From Gerris lacustris (taxonomy: Eukaryota; Arthropoda; Insecta; Hemiptera; Gerridae), in the NCBI GenBank assembly GCA_951217055.1, contig OX578276.1:155133482-155197481 (forward strand): a stretch of DNA of 64,000 nt. The letters are read 5' to 3'. Position numbers and translations under genes: made by a program. Shown here piece after piece: positions 53,427-63,965 of this stretch. A model generated the notes under the pieces. The model was not told where the DNA came from. It worked only from the letters and a program-made list of their open reading frames with translations, and searched no databases. Position 1 is the stretch's first letter; every line of letters starts with the position of its first letter.

Positions 53427-54752
53427 ATGAGACCTCCTGACCCTGGAGGGCAATCCAGGGATCAATATAATTTTACCCCTGACTGTGTAGACGGAAATTT
53501 TAAAGAAAATAATGGAAAATCTGACATATTGCAATCTGGCAGTAATAAAAGCCGTGACTCGTTGCCCAAGAACAAACGACAACGACCTAATACTCCAGTA
53601 AAACTTGAACTGTCAATGCCAAGAGAAATGATAAACTTTCTTATTGTAAAAAGACAGGATGGTGAATCTATGTCAAAAGTTTCGCCGTTTATGATTGAAA
53701 AACTTCTAGCTCAAGCTTGTGGCGGCGTTAAAAGCGCAAAAAAACTACGTGACGGTTCTCTCTTAGTTGAGACATTTACTCATGACCAAGCCGAGAAACT
53801 GATTTCAAATTTACCTAGAAATCAATCTCTTCCAGTTTCAGTAGAACCACGTAGAACCTTAAATCAAGTAAAAGGAGTTATTACCTGCGCCGACCTCGCT
53901 GATATTCCTATCCCCGAGATCACAGAAAATCTTAAGAACCAGGGAGTTGTAGAAGTAAAGCGAATGAACAGGAGAATTGACAGTACACTGATACCTACCA
54001 ACAGTTATATAGTAACGTTATGCCTTACAACTCTGCCAAGTAAGTTGAAAGTTGGGTATTTGTCTATTCCAATCCGGCCTTATATACCTCTTCCAAGACG
54101 TTGCTTCCAGTGCTACAAGTTCAACCATATAAAGTTGACTTGTAGAACAGGAGCAGTCTGTCCTGAGTGTGGAGATCCTGCACATGACACACCCTGTGTG
54201 AAGCCTAAACAGTGTCTCAACTGCAAAGGTCCACACTCGGCGCTCGACAGAAACTGTCCTAAATGGATTACTGAAAAGAAAATCACGGAAATAAAAGTCC
54301 TCGAAAAAGTGTCTTACATGGAAGCAAAGAAAAAAGCGGAAATTATTTGTCAGACCAACCTTCCCAAGTTATTTTCAAATGTTCTTCCAACAATCCAGCA
54401 AACCTGCACAGTGTGTAAGATAAGAAGTGTTAAAAAAGAAGATAAGGGAACTCAGTGCACTAAAGAAGTAAGTGCTTTTGTGCAAGAAAAATCTGGTAGT
54501 AGTTCGAGTAAATCGATCCCTAACAAGGAGAAAAATAATGAAAAAAAGGAAAATAACAGTATTTGTCACTTAGAACAAATTAACACTAACACCCAAAATG
54601 AAAACGATATGATGTGGATAAACGACTGGGATTCCGGCAGTGAATCCAGCACTATTAAACGAACTACAACACCAGAACAAAAAAATTTAAATAACATTTC
54701 CAAAAAGAAAAACCCAACACCAACTAATAAGAAAAAGTACAAGAATAAGTAG
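53427..54752 (+). CDS. LINE ORF1, Gag-like nucleic-acid-binding protein
   Basis: ATG at 53427 is chosen over the GTG at 53421; 441 residues. The N-terminus is hydrophilic; residues about 65-220 form an RNA-binding-like fold with no clear signature. Three zinc knuckles follow at about 230-280: CFQCYKFNHIKLTC, CPECGDPAHDTPC and CLNCKGPHSALDRNC, the series usual in ORF1 of I and Jockey elements. The C-terminal quarter is Lys/Asn/Ser-rich and low in complexity. It is expected to coat the element RNA and act as chaperone. Confidence 0.88.
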   Translation: MRPPDPGGQSRDQYNFTPDCVDGNFKENNGKSDILQSGSNKSRDSLPKNKRQRPNTPVKLELSMPREMINFLIVKRQDGESMSKVSPFMIEKLLAQACGGVKSAKKLRDGSLLVETFTHDQAEKLISNLPRNQSLPVSVEPRRTLNQVKGVITCADLADIPIPEITENLKNQGVVEVKRMNRRIDSTLIPTNSYIVTLCLTTLPSKLKVGYLSIPIRPYIPLPRRCFQCYKFNHIKLTCRTGAVCPECGDPAHDTPCVKPKQCLNCKGPHSALDRNCPKWITEKKITEIKVLEKVSYMEAKKKAEIICQTNLPKLFSNVLPTIQQTCTVCKIRSVKKEDKGTQCTKEVSAFVQEKSGSSSSKSIPNKEKNNEKKENNSICHLEQINTNTQNENDMMWINDWDSGSESSTIKRTTTPEQKNLNNISKKKNPTPTNKKKYKNK

Positions 54753-54811
54753 ACGATTCCTTAAATCCATACACTACATAAATAATAATAGTAAATTTCA
54801 CATAACATCCT

Positions 54812-57800
54812 ATGAAAATTTGCATCTGGAATTGCAGAGGCTTTAGAACAAGATTAAACGACATTCGATTACTAATAAGAGAGAAAACCCCGGAAATACT
54901 TATGCTACAAGAGACCCATTTACCGTCTGGGAAACCCCTAAAACTGCCAGACTATGTAAGTTACAGAATAGATCCCCCAGCTGGTACCAGACAAGGAGGC
55001 CTTGCTATATTTGCTTCATCAAAACTTCCAACTCAAGAAATTACAATTCAGACCAATCTTCAGGCCCAAGCTATTCGGATCGGTTCCACACACCCCCTCA
55101 CTGTATGTAATATCTATCTCGATACTAATGACGATGTTACTAGACAATGCTTAAGCAATATTGTACAGCAGCTGACAGCCCCCTTCATTATATCAGGGGA
55201 TTTCAACGCACATAACCTGGTATGGGGCTCCACCAAAACTGATTCTAGAGGAGTAATTATTGAATCATTCATGGACCAACATAACCTATGTCTGATAAAT
55301 AGAGGTGAGTCCACATATTTAGATTCTAGAACAGGTAAACCAGATGTGTTGGATCTAGTCTTGAGTTCTCCATCGATGGCACGATTGTCGGACTTCAGTG
55401 TTTCAACCGATCTTTACGGAAGTGACCACTTCCCACTGTTTGTCTCACTCAATATTAGTTGCCCGCAATATGAACCAGCATCTTACTGGTCTCTTAAAAA
55501 TGCGGACTGGGAAGCATATAGAAATTACTTGAGCCACACACCTTTATATTCTCCCTGTAACGAAGAAAACGAGGAAGAACTCCTAGACTACCTGACCTCA
55601 TCTATGATGTCGGCAGCGCTGACTTCGGTACCACTAATAAAATTGACAGGAAAAAGACAACCAGTACCGTGGTGGAACAAAGAATGCAGACTAGCGCTAA
55701 GAGACCGAAGAAAGGCATTACACCGCTTTAAATCCAACTCGACAAGCGAAAACCTAATTAAATATAGAAAAGCGCGCGCCAAATGCAAATATGTCTTCTT
55801 ACAAGCCAAGAAAGAATCCTGGAGAAGCTATATCTCTACATTAACTCAGGAGACAGAAAGTGGAGATGTTTGGAGGAAGGTGAGGATCCTCTCTGGTAAA
55901 AGAAAAGCCACAGCTGCCCCTCTCCTTAAGGACGGCTCTAACACAGTTTCGGATCCACAACTCGTATCTGATCTTTTGGCTCAGCATTTTTCAGAAGTAA
56001 GTTCAACAGTGACATACCAGCCTGACTTTCAGACTTTTAAACGTAACACCGAAAACGAAGGATTAGATTTTGAATCTGAAAATACCGAAAACTACAACAA
56101 CCCATTTACATTATGGGAGCTTGAGTCTGCTATAAAAACCCTTAAGAAGACAGCACCAGGCCCGGATCAGATACACAATGCAATGATAATAAATTTAACC
56201 CTTACGTTCAAACTGCTTTTACTACGTCTTTACAATCTGCTTTGGAGCTCGAATAAATATCCTGATAGATGGCGAGTAGCAACGATAATACCAGTCCTGA
56301 AACCTGGAAAGGACCCAGCATTAACGGAATCATACAGACCTATAGCTATAACCAACACCTTTGGAAAACTATTAGAAAAAATTGTCAACTCGAGATTAAT
56401 TCATGAATTAGAGGCAAAAAACTTACTGTCACCAAACCAAAATGGCTTCCGTAAAAACAGATCGACAATAGACAACATTACCAAATTAGAAACATATGTT
56501 AAAGATGGATTCGTTCAAGGGAAGTCGACAGTTGGGATCTTTTTCGATTGTGAAAAAGCCTATGACAGAACATGGAAATACGCCATAGTAAAACAGTTAC
56601 ATAGCATGGGTTTCAGAGGACATTTGCTTCACTACATTAACAATTTCTTATCAGAAAGAATGTTTAATGTCAAAGTAGGAAATGTCCTTTCAAACTCGTA
56701 CGAACAGGAAAACGGAGTGCCTCAAGGAGCCGTGCTAAGCTGTACCCTATTCCTGCTAGCTGTGAATGACGCCGAAAAATCAATACCGTCATGCGTAGAG
56801 CCATTGTTATTCGTAGATGATATGACTATAATTTTCCGGTCAAAAAGTCTAGATTCGGCAGTTTCAGTAATTCAGCAAGCTATAAACAGAATAAACGAGT
56901 GGGCAAAGAGAACTGGGTTAAGCTTTTCATCTAGCAAGACCAAATGTATCGTATTTTCCAGAAAGCGAGAAATACCCAGAGTGCACCTCAAATTATTTGG
57001 ACAAGTTATTCCAGTTGTGGAAAATGTCAAATATCTTGGTCTCCTCTTCGACAAAAAACTTACTTGGCGACCGCATATCGAGGAAGTGCGAACTAAATGT
57101 TTGAGGGATCTAAATCTCCTACGAATGGTACAAAGTCAAAAATGGGGAGCTGATAGAGTTACGCTTCTCCGCCTCTATCGGCTCATAATAAGGAGCAAAA
57201 TAGACTATGGATGTGTAGCTTACGGATCGGCCAAAGCCAAAGACTTAAGTCGATTAGATCCTGTCCACAACGTTGGCTTACTCCTCGCACTCGGTGCTTT
57301 CAAGACAAGCCCGGTATCTAGTATGCTGGTAGAGGCGAACGAACCCCCGCTTACCCTGAGGCGAGACTTATTACTTCTACGATATGGACTCAAAATTAGA
57401 CGCTTCCCTGAAAACATTGTATTTCGGCTATTTCACGATCCAAAATTTGAAAATAGATATATTAGAAAACCAAAATTTTCTCAGCCCCCTGGACTCAGAT
57501 TTAAAGCAGCCCTTAGAGAATACTTACCAGAACCAGTTAGAATTAGTGAATTTAAAGCTCCTACAATACCACCCTGGAGGACAAGCCGTCCAAACATACG
57601 ACTTCTAACAAATCAAAGAAAAGACAAGATATTTCAACATGAATTACGCCAAGATTGTAAAAAGATTGAAGCAGAACATCAAGGTCAAGTTAGTTTCTAT
57701 ACCGACGCTTCCAAAACTGCAGAAGGAGCCGGCTGTGCATTCGTCCAGCCTACTGAAAATAGAATGTTCTCCTGCTCGAGCTTAAGTTCAGTCTTCACAT

Positions 57801-58492
57801 TAGAGCTTGAGGCCATTCTGCAAGCTCTGAAAGCCGCGGCAAGTCGAGGATTTGAAAAACTTGTAGTGTACTCTGACTCTCGGGCAGCTCTAATGGCTTT
57901 AGGAAAAATGTATACCCAAAACCTTACAGTCATCCATATTAGAAATGTAATAGAACAACATAAATTAAAGGCTCGATTCTACTGGGTCCCTAGCCATTTA
58001 GGAATCCCGGGTAACGAGACAGCAGACAGACTGGCAAGACAAGCTGTAACAGACGGACAACCCCTGGAGACAGATATTGCGCCTAAGGATCTAGACAGTT
58101 GTGTAAAAAGAAATATTAGGGAGAAATGGCAACAATTATGGACAGATTCCATTGGCAACAAACTAAGATGTGTAAAGCCGAAGGTAGGTGACTGGGCCTC
58201 TTCTTGCAGGAAGAATAGGCACGAAGAAACAGTACTTTGTAGACTTAGAATCGGCCACACAAGACTTACTCACAGCTACCTGTTTACCAGGGACAAGGAA
58301 CTTCCAAAGTGTAGACTCTGTAACGATTCCATAAGTGTAATATATCTTCTGAAAGACTGCCACCAACTCGAACAGCTGCGGAAGAAACACAACCTACCGG
58401 ACACACTGACAGAAATACTAGGAGACAACCAGACGACAGTAACAAATTTGATACATTTTCTACAAGAAGCAGACATATACAAGGATATCTGA
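54812..58492 (+). CDS. LINE ORF2: APE endonuclease, reverse transcriptase, RNase H
   Basis: ATG at 54812; 1226 residues. Residues 1-220 are an APE-type endonuclease with N7 (IWNCRG), E34 (LQETH), SGDFNAHN and S204-D205-H206 (GSDHFPLF), all catalytic. RT (about 440-740) shows KTAPGPDQIH, RPIAITNTFGKLLEK, NGFRKNRSTIDN, FFDCEKAYDRTW, GVPQGAVLSCTLFLL and FVDDM with D669-D670. RNase H (about 960-1085) has FYTDASK (D965), ELEAILQAL, YSDSRAAL and HLGIPGNETADRLA, the full D-E-D-D set. A C-terminal C-x2-C motif (CRLCND) follows, with Tyr where His is usual (VIYLLKDC). All key residues of the three enzymes are present. It nicks chromosomal DNA and copies its own RNA at the nick. Confidence 0.93.
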   Translation: MKICIWNCRGFRTRLNDIRLLIREKTPEILMLQETHLPSGKPLKLPDYVSYRIDPPAGTRQGGLAIFASSKLPTQEITIQTNLQAQAIRIGSTHPLTVCNIYLDTNDDVTRQCLSNIVQQLTAPFIISGDFNAHNLVWGSTKTDSRGVIIESFMDQHNLCLINRGESTYLDSRTGKPDVLDLVLSSPSMARLSDFSVSTDLYGSDHFPLFVSLNISCPQYEPASYWSLKNADWEAYRNYLSHTPLYSPCNEENEEELLDYLTSSMMSAALTSVPLIKLTGKRQPVPWWNKECRLALRDRRKALHRFKSNSTSENLIKYRKARAKCKYVFLQAKKESWRSYISTLTQETESGDVWRKVRILSGKRKATAAPLLKDGSNTVSDPQLVSDLLAQHFSEVSSTVTYQPDFQTFKRNTENEGLDFESENTENYNNPFTLWELESAIKTLKKTAPGPDQIHNAMIINLTLTFKLLLLRLYNLLWSSNKYPDRWRVATIIPVLKPGKDPALTESYRPIAITNTFGKLLEKIVNSRLIHELEAKNLLSPNQNGFRKNRSTIDNITKLETYVKDGFVQGKSTVGIFFDCEKAYDRTWKYAIVKQLHSMGFRGHLLHYINNFLSERMFNVKVGNVLSNSYEQENGVPQGAVLSCTLFLLAVNDAEKSIPSCVEPLLFVDDMTIIFRSKSLDSAVSVIQQAINRINEWAKRTGLSFSSSKTKCIVFSRKREIPRVHLKLFGQVIPVVENVKYLGLLFDKKLTWRPHIEEVRTKCLRDLNLLRMVQSQKWGADRVTLLRLYRLIIRSKIDYGCVAYGSAKAKDLSRLDPVHNVGLLLALGAFKTSPVSSMLVEANEPPLTLRRDLLLLRYGLKIRRFPENIVFRLFHDPKFENRYIRKPKFSQPPGLRFKAALREYLPEPVRISEFKAPTIPPWRTSRPNIRLLTNQRKDKIFQHELRQDCKKIEAEHQGQVSFYTDASKTAEGAGCAFVQPTENRMFSCSSLSSVFTLELEAILQALKAAASRGFEKLVVYSDSRAALMALGKMYTQNLTVIHIRNVIEQHKLKARFYWVPSHLGIPGNETADRLARQAVTDGQPLETDIAPKDLDSCVKRNIREKWQQLWTDSIGNKLRCVKPKVGDWASSCRKNRHEETVLCRLRIGHTRLTHSYLFTRDKELPKCRLCNDSISVIYLLKDCHQLEQLRKKHNLPDTLTEILGDNQTTVTNLIHFLQEADIYKDI

Positions 58493-58615
58493 AGTTATTC
58501 TACATGATCATATTTAGTTATGTAATTTATATAAATTAAACATTATAAGGGTGTATATAACCTCGCAGTTGAGCACCCAAAATAAACAATAAATAAATAA
58601 ATATAAAATTTCTAG

Positions 58616-58956
58616 TTCATTCAATCTTAGAATTGACATCGGGGTCCAACATATATGTAGTTATCGTGTAGCTGATACTGATAATACATATGAATACTGT
58701 CACAACTCTTCACTATTTTAAAAAAAATATATTTTAAGCATCCAGAATATGTTTCAAAACTGTCCATTGCATATCCTACTAAATATGCTATGGAAGTCCC
58801 ATGAACGTTAGAAGGGCGGACATCAGGTCAGCCATAAGACATCCAGAAGAAATTCTACCCTCTACAAGATGTGTCAATGGACCAAGTGACTGGTCCTGTT
58901 GATATCTTAGGGACATATTCGGGCTACTTGGGATTACCAAATGTTGTCCTTTTTAA
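58616..58956. other. Non-coding, continuation of the interrupted SINE region
   Basis: Begins where the pre-insertion sequence resumes. Words GGACATATTC and ACATCC recall the GGATATCC repeats at 45.9 kb. No gene. Confidence 0.4.
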
Positions 58957-59598
58957 CCCTTTAAATGCTAATGGTAGTCGAATCGACGATCACAGTTTGA
59001 ACCTTAACCTTTTACGCTCGTATGCGATGGTGATGGGTACCCCATCCTTCTGCAGTGCTTGCACTGGTTAGTATCACACCTGCTAGTGTAGCGGTAGTAG
59101 CTCTTTTGAGCATACACTCGTTTTCTGGCAAATTCCCGACAAAGCTACTTCGTCGATTCGACTAACATTTAGTAATAGACGTAGGGAATTAATTGGTCGT
59201 CGAATGAGCCTATAGCCTGGGAAAATGGGCCTGGGGTAAGGGGCAATAGGCTTAGGGGTAAGGGGCAATGGGAGTAGGGTAATTGGCCTTGGGCCAGAGA
59301 CCAATTGCCGATAATCTGGGGCCTGGAGCACTTGTCAAAGGGTCTTAGGGCTTTTGGCCTGGGGCATGGGACCTAGAGCATTAATGTTCACTCAATTTCA
59401 GATTCTTCTGATGTTCCTACTAAGTTATTTGTCATCAAATGTTTGTATATCTCACTAAAAGATTTAATAATGAGTTCTTAATAGTTTTCTCTTTATAAAA
59501 GTGTAGTTTCAACCAAAAAAATGTATTTTCTGCATATTTTAGTCGAATCGACGAAGGTTTAGTAATACCAGCCATCCAATTACCATTAGCATTTAGGG
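58957..59598. mobile_element. CCCTxxAATGCTAATGG MITE, copy 2 (642 bp)
   Basis: The left end CCCTTTAAATGCTAATGG follows TTAA (58953-58956). The right end CCATTAGCATTTAGGG precedes TTAA (59599-59602). TTAA duplication with CCCT ends is the piggyBac pattern. It carries about 50 bp (near 59045-59095) that copy 1 lacks. G-rich centre as in copy 1. Confidence 0.8.
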
Positions 59599-59602
59599 TT
59601 AA

Positions 59603-61427
59603 TATTACTGTAAACATTTCTGTAAATTTACAAACTATTATAAAACATTTTCTTTCCAGTAAGTCATTAGAAATAGTTCATGAGGGAAATAAGGTATTAC
59701 TACTACATGGACTGAAATAAGGATATTGGTATTTCTCATTAGGAACAAAACATTTTTTTTGTCATCATACTTTATTTTTTTAAAAAATAGAAGAATATTT
59801 ACAAAATTTATAAATCTATAAATCTATTTAGTTACTTAATTTATCATCTTATATATTAATTACCATCTTAAAGTATTGTTTTTTTTTTTTTATATTTACA
59901 ATTTTTTTGTAATTAAAATTAAACCATATTATTTGAAGCAAACATTTTACCAATAATTTAATAATTTTTTTCAGATTACAGTATCAATTTTTTCTTATTA
60001 GTTCATTGATAAAAAAAGTTAGTAAAAAAAATAAATAAAAAGTTTGCAACATTTGTTTCACTAGTTTATCTAAAATAAATCGATCAATAAAAAAAAAGTG
60101 AAATTTTTAATTCTTAATTTAGTTATTTTCATTATAATCCAAATTTAATTAGTAAGGTAGTTTAAAAAGCAGATTTTAATTTAAGAACGCTGTCTAACGC
60201 AAACAGTAAATTTTAAATTCACATCATTTTAAACTATATTAGCACGTTAAATGACTCAGCTATCACATGGCTAATTATTATTTGTGGTTCTTCAGTGTGA
60301 TTGTGTTTCGGAGTTAGGCAGACCCGCCTTACTCAAGTGTATTTCCAGAATGAATCTGGGTTTCTGAGCTTGTTAGCTCAAGACAACCGAGTACAAGAGG
60401 CGGGGTTTTTAAAACATTATTCTTTCCAAACTTTCAGTTCTATTACGCACAATTATTGAAACTAATTGAAAATAATCATGTTTAAATTTCATTACACAAT
60501 ACATTTAATTTAATTTAAATTTAAAAATAAAAAAATTAGATTTATATGTATATATATTTAGTGATAATTATTCACCATGTCTTGAGAATTCAAAATTATA
60601 ATTACCTCCCATGTCAAACCGAAATTGATTGCTAATTGGTTATTTTGATATCGCTTTATATTAACTTTAATTATTATTTTTGAAGCCGTAAGCACACAAT
60701 GTTGTTTTAAGTCACTTCAGAGAGCTTTTTTTATAGTAAAATTTAACAAAGTAACAATAAAGTCTCAAATTGAAAAACAAAGTTACATAATATTGCTAAT
60801 CTTCCAGAAGGAAGATAAAAGTCTCACCAGTAGTCTCTCTGTACGACATAAAATAACATTATGTGAGCGGCTAAAGGAAAGTTATAGATTAAAGACTTAG
60901 TAAGTTTAAGACTTAGTTGATTTAACACAGCTGGGCAAACATCACCTTCCATCATTGATCCTAGAAAAATTGTTGTTGAGAAAATAAATCTTTTAATAAA
61001 GAAAATGCCTCCAGCACTACTGCTAGAAGTGTGTAGTGAGAGAAAAGTGAACTAATTTTATCAGTTATCAATGATATCAGATTATTTAAACCATGCTCAA
61101 ACAATGTTGTAACCGTCATAATATTAAAGAATTGTGATAATTATAATGATTATTAAAGAAAACCACTGAAAATTGTGATAAATGGGATAATTAAGCTATC
61201 AGATGATAATACGCTAATTATCCTTAACTATATAATAGTTAAGTTATTTGCCACTGGAAGCAGCACGTTGCAGTCTCTGAAGTTTGAGTTCTGAAGGTTA
61301 AGTTTTACACTTTACTCTCTGTGCCATTTTTAAGAACTTTTTTATTGTAAGTAGAGTGGTTGTTTCCTTGTATCGTTTACATTTGTTGCTTTTTGGTCTT
61401 TAGGAAAAAATAAAACTCTCCCTTTTG
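59603..61427. other. AT-rich gene-free DNA
   Basis: No frame, RNA or TIR element is supported. Part may be downstream flank of the minus-strand gene at 61.9 kb. Confidence 0.5.
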
Positions 61428-61461
61428 CGATATTTCGACCCCTCCTTGGGGTCACTCATAA
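61428..61461 (-). ncRNA. Degenerate hammerhead-like motif
   Basis: Minus strand reads ATGAGTGA, then GACCCC-AAGGA-GGGGTC, GAAA and TATC. The stem II/GAAA/UC order fits a Penelope-type hammerhead, but the CUGAUGA box carries changes (ATGAGTGA). Likely inactive remnant. Confidence 0.3.
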
Positions 61462-61932
61462 GCTGCCTGACAAGAAAATGACACTACATTGAAAGTTTTT
61501 TAAAGTCAATTAGAACAATTATGAACTTATTGAATCTTCTGATTCTCGTCAAACTTTCTGCATTTAGATAAAGATTGTTTCAATTAAGATTGTGTGTACG
61601 ATTTTATTTCTTATTTATTCTATCAATTTTCCTTACTTTTTCCTTATTCTTTCACTGTCCACTACTCTATTCATTTTGTCACACTCTTTTGTCGCAAAAG
61701 GGAGCGCTTTTATATTGTTGTTTTATTTTTGTTTTTTTCTATTAGAGAGAGGAATGTGAGTTTCTCTAATGCTGATATTTTGTTATCACTATTTGCCCTG
61801 TAATCGAGAGCTAAATACTGATTTTGTTATTTTTTTTTTTAAATGTGTTAATTAAGTTTTTGTGTTTATCTGAGGCAGTATTTTCGTAAGAAAAGAACGT
61901 GTGTACGAGCCCAGCTAATAAATTAGGTAAGT

Positions 61933-62527
61933 TTATGTGGTTGTGGTTGTTTCGACAGATACATCTGTGGTTGATTCAATGGATTCTGTCACTGATATTT
62001 CATTGCTCTCTCCTCCGGCAGGTGTGGTCTCTTCTTTTGTGGATTCTGTAGTGGTGCTGGAAGATGAAGTCGTCGTGGTAGATTCAGTTGTCGAGGGTTC
62101 TTCGGGTTTGGGTGTTTCAGGTGAAGGTGCTACAGGTCCTGGGGGTCCTGGAGGTCCTGGAGGTCCTGGAGGTCCTGGAGGTGGAGGAGGGATGTAACCC
62201 AGTTCAGGTCGGATTACAGGATGTTGAGGTGGAAGAACAGGGAGTACGTCTGCTGGTGGATGGATGGGGACACCTGCGTCAGGTAGAGGTCTGTCCAAGC
62301 CGAGAGAATCCGGTGGGTTATACACGGAATAATACCCCTGGATCCTCTGGATGATCCTCTCTAAGAAGGGTGGGAAGGAATAGACAGCTTTGACAGGCAC
62401 GAACACACCAGAAGACAACCTGAAGTACAGTCCGGGGATCCTAGGAGCCGTCACTTCGTAAGGTCCTTCGAAATTTAATTCGTTATAACTCGTAGGCTCG
62501 GCAAACTCTCCAGGAGAACCGTAGTAC
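61933..62527 (-). CDS. Last exon of a proline-rich, mucin-like extracellular protein
   Basis: The exon starts at 62527 after TTTGCAG (acceptor, minus strand) and ends with TAA at 61935-61933; 197 residues are encoded here. The first 80 residues are folded-looking and aromatic (FEGPYEVTAPRIPGLYFRLS, VYSFPPFLERIIQRIQGYYS). Then come Pro-rich sequence (VLPVLPPQHPVIRPELGYIP) and a run of P-P-G triplets, followed by a Thr/Ser-rich tail (TTESTTTTSSSSTTTEST) suited to O-glycosylation. It begins with one base of a split codon, so upstream exons exist beyond 62.5 kb but were not identified. Composition fits a secreted cuticular or matrix protein. No family name can be given. Plus-strand frames over this exon are its shadows. 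Confidence 0.7.
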
Positions 62528-62804
62528 CTGCAAACAAATAAATAAATAATGTTTCAAATCAAAACGAAACTAAAAATAGACTGCCAATTGGTGTGGCTTT
62601 GTGTGACATAGCTTCCTCGCATCTTATCACGTACTTTTTTATGCTTTTGCAAGCCATTATTGTCTAATTTTTTAATTATTTCCCCCGTTTATTTAATCTG
62701 TCAAAATTGATATGATTGTCATGAAATAAAGTATCAATATTAGTCCAGTCGACAGGTATTAAAAATAAGGGTCTACCTTGCAAAAGGTCATAATAGTTAT
62801 TTAT
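62528..62804. repeat. Intron start region with repeat shared with 23245-23445
   Basis: 62575-62745 shares CATAGCTTCCTCGCATC, CAAGCCATTATT and TTTCCCCCGTTT with the MADF intron copy. Confidence 0.55.
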
Positions 62805-62998
62805 GCACCTAGGGAATAATGCATGACATTATTTCCCGCGTGACTGTGTTGATTCCTGAGGCAAAGCCGAAGGAATCAAGGCAACTAAATCCCGAGGCGA
62901 AGCCGAGGGATTAATGTAAATTAGCTCCCTCGGCTACGCCTCGGGAGATAATTATAACAAGGGAATAATAATGCATTATTCTCGAGGTACATATAAAT
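62805..62998. repeat. Palindrome-rich small element with CGAGGCGAAGCCGAGGG units
   Basis: TAGGGAATAATGCATGACAT at the left and GGGAATAATAATGCATTATT at the right look like imperfect terminal repeats. Between them TCCCGAGGCGAAGCCGAGGG and its complement CCCTCGGCTACGCCTCGGGA lie in inverted orientation, with a further diverged unit near 62855. No frame. Confidence 0.5.
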
Positions 62999-63574
62999 AA
63001 TCAATAAAGAAAACATTTGTATTTCATTATTAAACGAATTAAATACGAAAATATAACATTATAAATTATTTAAAACAAATAATAATCACTTTTAATAAAG
63101 TAATATAAAAAACAAGTGCAACGGAAACTAAACAAAAGTAAACAAAGCATCGTAGAATGACTCGCAATACAGCTGGGAGTTTTAAAGCAGTGTTGCCAAC
63201 CTGATTTCAATAAATTCACCATATTTGCCATTCATTGTCTACTATTTACAAAATAATTAGGTTGGCGAACGTGGATTATAATCCCGTTTTTACATTATTT
63301 CCCTGTTTTCACATTATTTCCCCGTTTTTAAGAACGGGGATGAAAAGACCAACATTATTACCTATAAACTAGCCCTGAAAAGTTACTTTTCGTCCCTATT
63401 GGAGATAAAAACTTTTTTATTATTTTTTATTTTATGTACCTAGACATGAGTAAAAAACCCAAGTTTTCGACCTCCTAGGTCCTAGACCCTGTGCTAACCC
63501 AGAGGGGGGGCCAAAATACTCGAAATTTTAGTGTTTCTTCTAGCTTTTTCTTTATAACTCTTTACCTATATGTC
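62999..63574. other. Non-coding, no feature recognised
   Basis: AT-rich. A (CCCC/GTTTT)-type triplication near 63285-63335 (TTACATTATTTCCC, TTCACATTATTTCCC). Confidence 0.4.
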
Positions 63575-63965
63575 CCGAAAAAAAGTGATCTTATCTTTCT
63601 TGTAGAGCACTTAATTTGCAACAGTTTTTATATACCAAATTTTTTTCTAAACCCTATACTTTCCGAAATATAGAGCTTCAAAGATGCAATATTTTTTTGA
63701 AAATATCAAAAATAACACCTTTACTGAGGACGAAAGGGGTCTATGTTTGTTATCCCTCCCCCACACACTGATTTTTTAGGTATATCCTACCTATGGAAGT
63801 ACAAATAACCACCACTAACCTCCGCAACTTGGGTTTTCCAGTTATTAAAAAACAAATTGCATCTTTGAAGCTCAATATTTCGGAAAGTATAGGGTTTAGA
63901 AAAAAATGTGAAATATAAAAATTCTTCCCAATTGAGTGCTCTACTCTACAAGAAAGGATAAACAA
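63575..63965. repeat. Inverted repeat, arms of about 110 bp
   Basis: CCCTATACTTTCCGAAATAT plus AGAGCTTCAAAGATGCAAT (63652-63690) pairs with ATTGCATCTTTGAAGCTCA plus ATATTTCGGAAAGTATAGGG (63855-63895). Pairing continues outward to CTTTCTTGTAGAGCACT/GAGTGCTCTACTCTACAAGA. Short proteins on both strands here are artefacts. Confidence 0.75.

Larger units (their letters stand above)
53320..58600 (+). mobile_element. I-clade non-LTR retrotransposon, apparently complete
   Basis: ATATAAAATTTCTAG lies immediately before (53305-53319) and after (58601-58615), a 15-bp target duplication. The 5' UTR is about 105 bp. ORF1 (53427-54752) and ORF2 (54812-58492) are open and 59 bp apart. The 3' UTR of about 90 bp ends in CAATAAATAAATAA, a TAAA-type tail like the TAA repeats of I elements. 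Endonuclease, RT and RNase H in one ORF2 place it in the I group rather than typical Jockey. No inactivating lesion is seen, so it could be active or very recent. Confidence 0.9.

Noticed and set aside
62190..62330. Collagen gene assignment for the P-P-G run
   Set aside because: Only a few triplets, within a Pro-rich stretch and next to a mucin-like tail; too short for a collagen helix.
61937..62354. Val/Leu/Gly-rich plus-strand frames
   Set aside because: Shadows of the minus-strand Pro/Thr-rich exon.
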